A stretch of DNA of 5,109 nt, taken from contig DQWO01000018.1 in assembly GCA_011042595.1 (NCBI GenBank), positions 1-5,109 on the forward strand, in the 5' to 3' direction. Within the stretch, counting starts at the first letter, position 1; the number at the start of each line of letters is the position of its first letter. The translations under genes and the position numbers were made by a program. Below the pieces are notes generated by a model that worked only from the letters and a program-made list of their open reading frames with translations, was not told the DNA's origin and made no database searches. Positions 1-5,109 of this stretch are shown here, piece by piece. This stretch comes from Pseudomonadota bacterium. Lineage in GTDB: Bacteria > Desulfobacterota > Anaeroferrophillalia > Anaeroferrophillales > Anaeroferrophillaceae.

Positions 1-2
1 AT

Positions 3-263
3 ATCATACTCCGTCGTTTGCCACAGCTTGCTAAAATTTGCTGGGGGCTGATTTTAGATCGACGGGTAGCCTTGCGGTTAAAAACAATTCCCCTTGGCGC
101 TGTTTTCTATCTCTTGCTGCCCTATGATTTAATCCCGGATTTCTTTGTTCCAGTTATTGGTGAAATAGATGATATCCTGATTTTATTTCTGGCATTTCGT
201 TTATTCCTGCACCTGGTACCGGCAGAAGTTTTACGTGAACATCAACAAAAGGTTGGCTGGTGA
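3..263 (+). CDS. DUF1232 (YkvA-like) small membrane protein, 5'-truncated by the window edge
   Basis: This is the C-terminal part of a DUF1232-family protein, a group of small membrane-associated proteins with no settled biochemical function. The signature is the stretch YLLLPYDLIPD, followed by a Gly-Glu-Ile-Asp-Asp turn (GEIDD) and a second hydrophobic helix (ILILFLAFRLFLHLV). The segment before the motif is hydrophobic too, so two membrane-embedded helices flanking the acidic loop are likely. The reading frame is open to the window edge; codons before the TTG at 18 read IILRR. The true start is therefore probably upstream, and the TTG is not a convincing start because no ribosome site precedes it. 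The TGA stop (261-263) overlaps the GTG start of mutL, which suggests co-transcription and translational coupling. The family call is confident; the role is unknown. Confidence 0.8.
   Translation: MILRRLPQLAKICWGLILDRRVALRLKTIPLGAVFYLLLPYDLIPDFFVPVIGEIDDILILFLAFRLFLHLVPAEVLREHQQKVGW
247..252 (+). promoter_or_regulatory. Shine-Dalgarno-like site for mutL
   Basis: AAAAGG lies 7 bases before the GTG at 260, inside the last codons of the DUF1232 gene. It is a weak but correctly spaced ribosome site. It supports GTG 260 as the mutL start, which also places the conserved LPPQVHNKIAAGEVV segment right at the N-terminus, as is usual for MutL. Confidence 0.5.
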
Positions 264-2065
264 AATCTGAAAACAGCATTCATATACTTCCCCCCCAGGT
301 TCACAATAAGATTGCCGCCGGTGAGGTGGTTGAACGCCCGGCTTCGGTGGTCAAGGAACTGGTTGAAAATGCCTTGGATGCCGGGGCCGACCAGATAACC
401 GTTTTCGTCGAGGATGGCGGAAAACAACTGATTGAAGTTATTGACAACGGTTGTGGTCTGGTAAAAGACGATGCCCTGCTTGCCCTGGAGCGGCATGCTA
501 CCAGTAAAATAGTCAGTGAAGAAGACCTTTTTGCCCTTAAAACTTTCGGTTTTCGTGGTGAAGCTCTACCAAGTATTGCCGCGGTCTCCCGTTTTATTTT
601 CGAAACCAGAATCCGTGAGGTTCATGAAGCGGTTTGTATCACCATGGATGATGACCATCCGCTTCAGGTTAATGCCACTGGCGCCCCGGTTGGAACCAGG
701 GTCAGGGTCCGGGATTTATTTTATAATATTCCTGCCCGGCGAAAGTTTCTCAAAACTACCGGTACTGAACGTGGTGCCATTCTTGATTGCCTGAATCGGT
801 TTTCCCTGGTTCATCCACATTGCAGCTTTACCCTGACCCATAATCAAAAATCTGTTTTTAAACGTACAGCCGGCAGTGATTTGCGCCTCCGGTTAATGGA
901 AGTCCTTGGCCGTGAGACCGGTGAAGAATTACTGCCGGTTTCCGGGGGGAATTCAACCGCCGGGGTGCTGACCGGCTTTACTTCTCCACCAGTATTGCAC
1001 CGTTCCAACCGACGTTCGATCTACCTTTTTGTCAACAACCGGATGGTCAAAGATCAGGTGATGACTTCCGCGGTGCTTAAAGCCTATCAGGGGCTGATGG
1101 AAAAAGGGCGCTATCCGGTCAGTGTCTTATTCTTGACCATTGATCCCTCCCTGGTAGATATGAATGTCCATCCGGCCAAGGAAGAGGTCAAATTCGCTGA
1201 ACCGGGGCGGATATTTTCCTTGGTCAGGCAGTCAATTCTGGAAGCACTCAGTGGCTATCCCGGGTCGAAAACTACCGGAGCAACAGGAAATGATCCCTTT
1301 ACTGCTTTAATTTTACCATCATCGGATCATGGAAGAGTCGAATCTTCAGCTCAACCTGATCTACTGCCGGCCTGGCAGCCCGATTCCAGGATGGCAGCCG
1401 ATAGCTATACTCATGGATCTATCCATGAACAACCAGAACAATATATGTGTGAGGCTGATAATAACATGGCCGGGGAGAGAAGTTTTTTTTCTTCCATGCA
1501 GATTATTGGCCAGGTATGGAAAAGTTATCTGGTGTTAAGCCATGGAGATGCGTTATATATGATCGACCAGCATGCCGCCCATGAGCGAATTTTGTTTGAT
1601 CAGTTGCAGCAGCAAATGGGCACTATAAATGGTTCCCAGGAATTGTTGCTGCCGATAACCATGGATCTGTCTCCTGATGAATTGGCGGTGGTGGATGAAA
1701 ATAGTGAGACCTTAAACCGACTGGGTTTCACTCTGGCTCCTTTTGGCAATTATGCCGTTGTTTTAAGCGGGATTCCCGTTCTGGCAAAAGATTATGATCC
1801 ACGGCAACTTTTCTCGGAGGTGATCGGTGACCTGCTTCAAAGCAGTAATCAGTCAATAAGGAATCTGCCTTTGATTGATGAACTGGCAGCCGGAATGGCC
1901 TGCCGCCTGGCAATAAAAGCCAGTGATGCACTGAGTCGTGAGGAAATTGAGTTGCTGCTAATAAAACTTGATCAGGTGAATGTTGGTCAAACCTGCCCCC
2001 ATGGGCGGCCGCTTTATTTCAGTATGAGCCGATATGAGATGGAAAAAAGATTTCAGCGCCGTTAA
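260..2065 (+). CDS. mutL: DNA mismatch repair protein MutL, endonuclease type
   Basis: MutL couples mismatch recognition by MutS to strand incision and excision in the cytoplasm. The N-terminal GHKL ATPase (about 1-331) is complete: IAAGEVVERP, the general-base Glu33 and Mg-binding Asn37 in KELVENALDAGA, Asp62 in DNGCG, the GFRGEAL lid motif (97-103), and Lys307 in NVHPAK. A low-conservation linker (about 332-411) follows. The C-terminal dimerisation/endonuclease domain (about 412-601) carries DQHAAHE (436-442), ACR with Cys548, and CPHGRP (579-584), which are the metal-site elements of MutH-independent MutL proteins. QELLLP (460-465) fits the sliding-clamp-binding motif of that domain. The usual last Glu of DQHA(X)2E(X)4E is Asp447 here. 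Length (601 aa) is normal. The gene starts with GTG, overlaps its upstream neighbour by 4 bases and the downstream lipoprotein gene by 32. No mutS, miaA or hfq is visible nearby. It contains C7 and T8 runs. Confidence 0.97.
   Translation: MKSENSIHILPPQVHNKIAAGEVVERPASVVKELVENALDAGADQITVFVEDGGKQLIEVIDNGCGLVKDDALLALERHATSKIVSEEDLFALKTFGFRGEALPSIAAVSRFIFETRIREVHEAVCITMDDDHPLQVNATGAPVGTRVRVRDLFYNIPARRKFLKTTGTERGAILDCLNRFSLVHPHCSFTLTHNQKSVFKRTAGSDLRLRLMEVLGRETGEELLPVSGGNSTAGVLTGFTSPPVLHRSNRRSIYLFVNNRMVKDQVMTSAVLKAYQGLMEKGRYPVSVLFLTIDPSLVDMNVHPAKEEVKFAEPGRIFSLVRQSILEALSGYPGSKTTGATGNDPFTALILPSSDHGRVESSAQPDLLPAWQPDSRMAADSYTHGSIHEQPEQYMCEADNNMAGERSFFSSMQIIGQVWKSYLVLSHGDALYMIDQHAAHERILFDQLQQQMGTINGSQELLLPITMDLSPDELAVVDENSETLNRLGFTLAPFGNYAVVLSGIPVLAKDYDPRQLFSEVIGDLLQSSNQSIRNLPLIDELAAGMACRLAIKASDALSREEIELLLIKLDQVNVGQTCPHGRPLYFSMSRYEMEKRFQRR
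290..296 (+). repeat. C7 homopolymer run near the start of mutL
   Basis: Seven cytosines span codons 10-13 of mutL (Leu-Pro-Pro-Gln). Loss of one base would shift the frame and meet a TAA at 396-398, leaving only about 45 residues and no ATPase. The run is short for a classical phase-variable tract, and the Pro-Pro residues it encodes are conserved, so it may simply reflect codon choice. Confidence 0.9.
1483..1490 (+). repeat. T8 homopolymer run at the mutL linker / C-terminal domain boundary
   Basis: Eight thymines cover codons 408-411 (Ser-Phe-Phe-Ser). A one-base loss moves reading into the frame that stops at 1536-1538. A one-base gain moves it into the frame that stops at 1582-1584. Either event removes the endonuclease/dimerisation domain while leaving the ATPase domain intact. 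The run is plain in the sequence; any switching role is inferred. Confidence 0.9.
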
Positions 2066-2852
2066 TTACCGGCTGATAAGCTTGCTGGCGATATTGGTGC
2101 TGGGTATATATGGCTGTGCCGGCCATCCGGTTAAAATTATGCCTGAAGAGCATGTCCGTCCTGATGTACTGGCTGCTGCCTGGGATAAGCTGGTTGATGT
2201 TGAGACTCTGGTTGCCCGAGGAGTGATTAAACTGGAAGCCCGCGATGGGCAGAAAAATTCCCAGCGCATTCGTTTTACCGCCAAAACTCCAGATTTGTTG
2301 AAAGTCCAGTGGTTGACTCCATGGTATACCGTAGCCTGGCAGTTGCTGATTGTCGACCGTGAGTTCTGGCTTTCAGATAGTAAAGGTCAGATTACCTATC
2401 ATGGTGATCTGGGGATGGGAATGCCAGCTGGTTCATGTGATCAGCATAATAAGTGGTGGACATATATTGAATTAATGGCTTCCTGGATGGAATTGTTTGC
2501 CAAACCACCACTCATGCTCATGAAAACTGAAAACGTAACTGATCCGGGACTGGCTGATCTGCCGGTCACTCATACTCAATACCTAGTTGCTGAAGACGGT
2601 ACAATGCCTGCCGGGAAAATTATCCGCTTTGCTGATGGTACTGAATGGCATGTGAGCTATGAAAATTTTATCATTACTGAGGAGGGTAGAATATTTCCCC
2701 AAAGGCTGGAAATACTCTGTCCGGCGGCGAAGTTGGATCTTCGGTTTGAAAGCCCTCGGTTGAATAATAAGCTTAAAGAAAGAATTTTTACTTACCTGCA
2801 GAAAAACTTTAGATTAAAGGAAGTTGACTGCCATAATTTTTTAATCCCGTGA
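2034..2852 (+). CDS. Predicted outer-membrane lipoprotein, LolA/LolB-like fold
   Basis: The 272-residue product begins with a basic stretch (MRWKK), a hydrophobic core (LLAILVLG) and a lipobox-like IYGC ending at Cys28. This indicates signal peptidase II processing and lipid attachment. Residue +2 after Cys is Ala, not Asp, so sorting to the outer membrane is expected in a Gram-negative cell. The mature part has alternating beta-strand-like segments: ARGVIKLEAR (61-70), a QRIRFTAKTPDLLKVQWL-type strand pair, AWQLLIVDREFWLSDS (101-116), and C-terminal strands around 203-240 (EWHVSYENF, RLEILCP, LDLRFESP). This pattern recalls LolB/DUF4292-type periplasmic beta-barrel halves that bind lipoprotein acyl chains. 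The match is to architecture rather than a diagnostic motif, so a role in lipoprotein insertion is only a hypothesis. ATG 2034 is preferred because the next in-frame start (TTG 2082) would lose the basic n-region. It overlaps mutL by 32 bases and has no clear ribosome site, suggesting coupling to mutL translation. Confidence 0.8.
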   Translation: MRWKKDFSAVNYRLISLLAILVLGIYGCAGHPVKIMPEEHVRPDVLAAAWDKLVDVETLVARGVIKLEARDGQKNSQRIRFTAKTPDLLKVQWLTPWYTVAWQLLIVDREFWLSDSKGQITYHGDLGMGMPAGSCDQHNKWWTYIELMASWMELFAKPPLMLMKTENVTDPGLADLPVTHTQYLVAEDGTMPAGKIIRFADGTEWHVSYENFIITEEGRIFPQRLEILCPAAKLDLRFESPRLNNKLKERIFTYLQKNFRLKEVDCHNFLIP

Positions 2853-2856
2853 GTCC

Positions 2857-2865
2857 TAAGGAGGT
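2857..2865 (+). promoter_or_regulatory. Near-consensus Shine-Dalgarno of trxB
   Basis: TAAGGAGGT matches the 16S rRNA anti-Shine-Dalgarno almost perfectly and sits 8 bases before ATG 2874. It fixes the trxB start and is much the strongest ribosome site in the window, so trxB is probably translated more than its neighbours and independently of them. Confidence 0.9.
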
Positions 2866-2873
2866 TTGGATAC

Positions 2874-3800
2874 ATGTTTGATTATGATGTTGTTATTATT
2901 GGTGGGGGACCTGCCGGCCTTACTGCCGGGCTGTATGCCTCACGAGCGCGATTGAATACCGTATTGTTTGAAGGGATGATGATGGGAGGGCAGACCGCTT
3001 CGACTGAAATGGTGGAAAATTACCCGGGTTTTACCGAACCTCTTGCCGGTTCCAGTATGGGACCATTATTTGAGGCTCAGGCCAAGAAATTCGGCCTTGA
3101 GGTTCGTCAATTTCAGCAGGCAACCAGGATTATCCCTAAAAACCCCGGTTTTGAGATAATCCTGTCTCCGGATGGACAGGTATCCGCCAAAACTGTTATT
3201 GTGGCCACGGGAACCCAATGGGCGACGCTGGGAATCCCCGGGGAACAAGAGATGAAGGGTGCCGGGGTATCCTATTGCGCCACCTGTGATGGTGCCTTTT
3301 ATCGTGACCTGGATATAGCTGTTATTGGTGGCGGCAATGCTGCCATTGAAGAATCCCTGTTTCTGACCAGATTTGCCCGTAAGGTTTATATTATTCATCG
3401 GCGTGATGCCTTGCGGGCTGAAAAAATTATTCAGGAACGAGCTTTTGCCAATGAGAAAATAGAGTTTGTCCTTAATCACGTGCCCTTAAGAATTGTTGGG
3501 GATTCAGAAGTAAAAGGGGTTGAGATAAAACAGGTGAAGACTGGAGAAGAGCGGCTTCTCGCCGTTTCAGGTGTCTTTATTTATGTGGGCATGCGGGGAA
3601 AATCTGAATTGCTTGAGGGCCTGACATCAATGGATGATCGAGGATTTATTCCCGCGGGCGAGGACACTATTACCGATTGTCCCGGTTTGTTTGCCGCCGG
3701 CGATATCCGCCAGAAACCCTTGCGTCAGATTGTTACGGCGGTAGCTGACGGTGCCGTTGCCGCGGTTCAGGCGGAAAAATTTATTGAAGCAAACTTCTGA
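2874..3800 (+). CDS. trxB: Thioredoxin-disulfide reductase (NADPH, FAD)
   Basis: This flavoenzyme passes electrons from NADPH through FAD and a redox-active disulfide to thioredoxin in the cytoplasm. The 308-residue protein shows all landmarks of the low-molecular-weight bacterial enzyme. These are the N-terminal FAD-binding GGGPAGLTAGLYASR (10-24), GGQTASTEMVENYPGF (38-53), the ATG motif (111-113), the catalytic Cys135-Ala-Thr-Cys138 followed by DGAF, a second dinucleotide motif IGGGNAAIEE (151-160), and a C-terminal AAGDIRQ (274-280) that contacts FAD. HRR at 175-177 followed by RAEK is the basic patch that selects the 2'-phosphate of NADPH, arguing against ferredoxin- or F420-dependent relatives. 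Length is normal (the E. coli enzyme is 321). No thioredoxin gene is adjacent. It follows the lipoprotein gene by 21 bases, so it is probably the last gene of the mutL-led unit. A weak terminator-like element follows. Confidence 0.96.
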   Translation: MFDYDVVIIGGGPAGLTAGLYASRARLNTVLFEGMMMGGQTASTEMVENYPGFTEPLAGSSMGPLFEAQAKKFGLEVRQFQQATRIIPKNPGFEIILSPDGQVSAKTVIVATGTQWATLGIPGEQEMKGAGVSYCATCDGAFYRDLDIAVIGGGNAAIEESLFLTRFARKVYIIHRRDALRAEKIIQERAFANEKIEFVLNHVPLRIVGDSEVKGVEIKQVKTGEERLLAVSGVFIYVGMRGKSELLEGLTSMDDRGFIPAGEDTITDCPGLFAAGDIRQKPLRQIVTAVADGAVAAVQAEKFIEANF

Positions 3801-3823
3801 TGATTTGCCCATCCACCGGTTTT

Positions 3824-3848
3824 AGGTTGCTTTTAAACCTCTTTTTTT
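3824..3848 (+). terminator. Weak intrinsic terminator candidate after trxB
   Basis: AGGTT (3824-3828) can pair with AACCT (3836-3840) across a 7-base loop, followed one base later by seven T residues (3842-3848). An alternative pairing of GGTTT with AAACC is also possible. The stem is only 5 bp and AT-rich, so read-through into pcm is likely. The T run and its place 24 bases after the trxB stop make partial termination plausible. Confidence 0.45.
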
Positions 3849-3862
3849 GCTAACAATACATT

Positions 3863-4504
3863 ATGCGTTATACCGGTTGGCGAAGAAAGATGGTAGAGGA
3901 GCATGTGATTGCCCGGGGGATTAACGATCCCCGAATTATCGCGGCAATGTCCGAAGTTCCTCGACATTATTTTCTTGATTCAGCTTTGGCTGAACAGGCA
4001 TATGGCAATCATTCCCTGCCCATTGGTGCCGGACAAACCATGACCCAACCCTATGTAGTTGCCTACCTTTTAAATCAACTCAAATTAAAAGGCCATGAAA
4101 AGATCCTGGAAATCGGTATGGGATCAGGCTATTTAACCGCTCTCCTGAGTCGGCTTGCCGATCGTATTTTTGCCATAGAAAAACATCGTTCCCTGGCAAT
4201 TATGGCCCGTAAAAGGCTTGAACATCAGGATTGTAATAATGTGGTCATTAAAATATTCGATGGCAGTTATGGCTGGAATGATGAAGCCCCTTTTGATGCT
4301 ATCGTCATTTCCGCGGCGGCGATAAGTCCGCCTGAACCTCTCCTTTCCCAATTGGCCCCCGGCGGTATGATGCTGCTCCCCCTGGTGGAAGCTGAAGGGC
4401 AGCAACTTTACAAGATCACCTGTGATATCGAAGGTAACTATAGCCGCCAACCGCTGATTCCCTGCAACTTTGTTAAGCTGGTGGGGAAATATGGCAGCAC
4501 ATGA
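3863..4504 (+). CDS. pcm: Protein-L-isoaspartate O-methyltransferase
   Basis: Pcm uses S-adenosylmethionine to methylate isoaspartyl residues that form spontaneously in ageing proteins, starting their return to normal aspartate in the cytoplasm. The 213-residue protein has the family features in order: VPRHYF (32-37), LPIGAGQTMTQPYVVAYL (52-69) with Thr61 at the position of the conserved active-site hydroxyl, the SAM-binding motif ILEIGMGSGYLTALLS (81-96), an acidic Glu106 after the second strand for the SAM ribose, DGSYGW (133-138), and APFDAIVISAAA (142-153) with PGGMMLLPL after it. ATG 3863 is chosen over ATG 3890 because RRKMVEEHVIARGI resembles the N-terminus of deltaproteobacterial homologues as I remember them; an in-frame TAA at 3851 rules out earlier starts. 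No Shine-Dalgarno precedes it. It overlaps the next gene by 14 bases. In many proteobacteria pcm is close to rpoS, matching the sigma factor found here two genes later. Confidence 0.95.
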   Translation: MRYTGWRRKMVEEHVIARGINDPRIIAAMSEVPRHYFLDSALAEQAYGNHSLPIGAGQTMTQPYVVAYLLNQLKLKGHEKILEIGMGSGYLTALLSRLADRIFAIEKHRSLAIMARKRLEHQDCNNVVIKIFDGSYGWNDEAPFDAIVISAAAISPPEPLLSQLAPGGMMLLPLVEAEGQQLYKITCDIEGNYSRQPLIPCNFVKLVGKYGST

Positions 4505-4997
4505 GCACAGAAGTGATGGTCCCTGGCAGATTGCGGTTATAGGTGCCGGGACATCTGAAGCCGGATTGGATCCGCATGCTGTTGATATTGGCAGGCTGGT
4601 GGCAGAATCCGGTAATATTCTGCTTTGTGGAGGCCTTGGCGGAATAATGGAAGCTGCTGCCCGGGGGGCTAAAGAGGCTGGTGGAACAACGATTGGCATT
4701 GTTCCCGGGGCTGAGCGTTTTCAGGCCAACAGCTATATAGACTATGAGATTGTTACCAACCTTGGACACTTGAGAAATTTTCTTATTATCCACTCGGCAG
4801 ATGGGGTGGTGGCACTTCCGGGATCTTATGGTACCCAAACAGAAATCAGTATTGCGATGAAACTGGGGAAACCATTGGTTGCCATCAGCCGGCATTGGCA
4901 TTTTATTCCGGAAGTACATTGCTATGTGAATCCTGATGAGGCATTCAGCGCCCTGTTAAAGCAATTGGGAAAAAGGCCTGGAACCGATGAGAAATAA
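4491..4997 (+). CDS. TIGR00725-family Rossmann protein (SLOG / LOG-like superfamily)
   Basis: The 168-residue product is a single nucleotide-binding Rossmann-type domain of the family once labelled 'lysine decarboxylase-like', related to LOG phosphoribohydrolases. Visible landmarks are the first strand IAVIGAG (14-20), the phosphate-binding stretch CGGLGGIMEAAARGAKEAGG (46-65), IGIVPG (68-73), LGHLRNFLIIHSADGVVALP (91-110), and GSYGTQTEISIAMKLGKP (111-128). The last segment corresponds to the PGGxGTxxE signature of LOG enzymes, but with Ser for the second Gly. No member of this subgroup has a role I can state with confidence; binding or cleaving a nucleotide is an inference from the fold. ATG 4491 is preferred to the in-frame TTG 4470: GGGG (4483-4486) lies just upstream, though closer than ideal, and the seven extra residues are not family-like. 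It overlaps pcm by 14 bases and the next gene by 11, so it is probably co-translated with both. Confidence 0.85.
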   Translation: MAAHEHRSDGPWQIAVIGAGTSEAGLDPHAVDIGRLVAESGNILLCGGLGGIMEAAARGAKEAGGTTIGIVPGAERFQANSYIDYEIVTNLGHLRNFLIIHSADGVVALPGSYGTQTEISIAMKLGKPLVAISRHWHFIPEVHCYVNPDEAFSALLKQLGKRPGTDEK

Positions 4998-5109
4998 TTT
5001 GCATAATTTTACCGATAGTGAAATTCTGCAACGATATTTTCAAGATGTACGTTCGATACCTTTGCTTTCGCAAGCGGAGGAACAGGAACTTGCAAAGCTG
5101 GTTCAGGCG
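4987..5109 (+). CDS. RNA polymerase sigma-70 family factor, N-terminus only (3'-truncated)
   Basis: Forty-one codons are visible from ATG 4987 to the window end with no stop. Residues 14-41 (ILQRYFQDVRSIPLL, then SQAEEQELAKLVQA) match sigma-70 region 1.2: an x-x-Y-hydrophobic helix, then IPLL, then an acidic EEQELA helix. In primary and stress sigma factors this region is involved in contacts with promoter discriminator DNA. Only about 13 residues precede it, so the acidic region 1.1 of a primary RpoD is absent; this points to an RpoS- or RpoH-like alternative factor. Position downstream of pcm favours a stress role by analogy with pcm-nlpD-rpoS, but the diagnostic regions 2-4 lie outside the window, so no symbol is given. 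The start overlaps the SLOG gene by 11 bases, with AAAAAGG (4970-4976) 10 bases ahead as the likely ribosome site. Confidence 0.82.
   Translation, partial: MRNNLHNFTDSEILQRYFQDVRSIPLLSQAEEQELAKLVQA

Noticed and set aside
1329..1538. 69-codon plus-strand frame inside mutL as a separate gene
   Set aside because: It is an out-of-frame shadow of the MutL linker region; it matters only as the frame reached after a one-base loss in the T8 run.
3066..3479. 137-codon open frame on the minus strand inside trxB
   Set aside because: It is fully antisense to the well-supported trxB reading frame and contains no domain-like motif.
3890..3892. ATG 3890 as the pcm start
   Set aside because: The residues between 3863 and 3890 (WRRK before MVEE) resemble the N-terminus of related Pcm proteins, so the longer form is preferred, although 3890 cannot be fully excluded.
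4470..4490. TTG at 4470 as the SLOG gene start
   Set aside because: It would add seven residues with no family resemblance, while ATG 4491 has a G-rich site just before it.
4501..4504. ATGA start/stop overlap at the end of pcm as the start of the next gene
   Set aside because: The ATG at 4501 is not in the frame of the SLOG reading frame; the real start is the in-frame ATG at 4491.
4133..4699. 188-codon open frame on the minus strand
   Set aside because: It lies opposite pcm and the SLOG gene, both of which have clear family motifs. Its translation is low-complexity with no recognisable domain, and its length follows from the codon pattern of the plus-strand genes.
4473..4919. 148-codon open frame on the minus strand
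   Set aside because: It is antisense to the SLOG gene with no family resemblance and no ribosome site that stands out.
1..5109. CRISPR array, insertion sequence, tRNA or defence system
   Set aside because: No spaced direct repeats, terminal inverted repeats, transposase motifs or tRNA-like cloverleaf were seen on either strand; nearly every base is accounted for by conserved housekeeping genes.

Overview
The window is a compact, all-forward-strand stretch of housekeeping genes. It probably comes from a Gram-negative bacterium of the Desulfobacterota / deltaproteobacterial type. The evidence for this is an outer-membrane-type lipoprotein, an endonuclease-type MutL that needs no MutH, a Pcm whose N-terminus (RRKMVEE) and C-terminus (FVKLVGKYG) resemble deltaproteobacterial Pcm as I remember it, and a pcm-to-sigma-factor neighbourhood reminiscent of proteobacterial pcm-nlpD-rpoS. 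Base composition looks even and slightly below 50% GC by eye, with no sign of mobile DNA. The lineage is an inference, since no rRNA or other marker is present.

Layout: (1) bases 3-263 hold the end of a DUF1232/YkvA-like small membrane protein, cut by the window edge. Its stop overlaps (2) mutL (260-2065, GTG start), which encodes a full-length mismatch-repair ATPase/endonuclease. MutL's last 32 bases overlap (3) a lipoprotein of LolA/LolB-like character (2034-2852). After a 21-base gap with a near-perfect Shine-Dalgarno comes (4) trxB (2874-3800), NADPH-thioredoxin reductase. A 62-base gap with a weak terminator-like hairpin and T7 run separates it from (5) pcm (3863-4504), protein-L-isoaspartate methyltransferase. 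Pcm overlaps (6) a TIGR00725/SLOG-superfamily Rossmann protein (4491-4997), which overlaps (7) the first 41 codons of a sigma-70 family factor (4987 to the window end).

Two transcription units are likely: DUF1232-mutL-lipoprotein-trxB, and pcm-SLOG-sigma. Both are knit together by short overlaps that suggest translational coupling. The shared theme is maintenance and stress: DNA mismatch repair, thiol redox, repair of aged proteins, then a possible stress sigma factor. I see no CRISPR array, tRNA, rRNA, insertion sequence or defence system. No gene-free stretch exceeds 62 bases.

The points most worth a second look are the SLOG-fold gene sitting between pcm and a sigma factor, an Asp in place of the last Glu of the MutL endonuclease motif, and homopolymer runs inside mutL that could act as on/off mutation sites. 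None amounts to a clearly new system.
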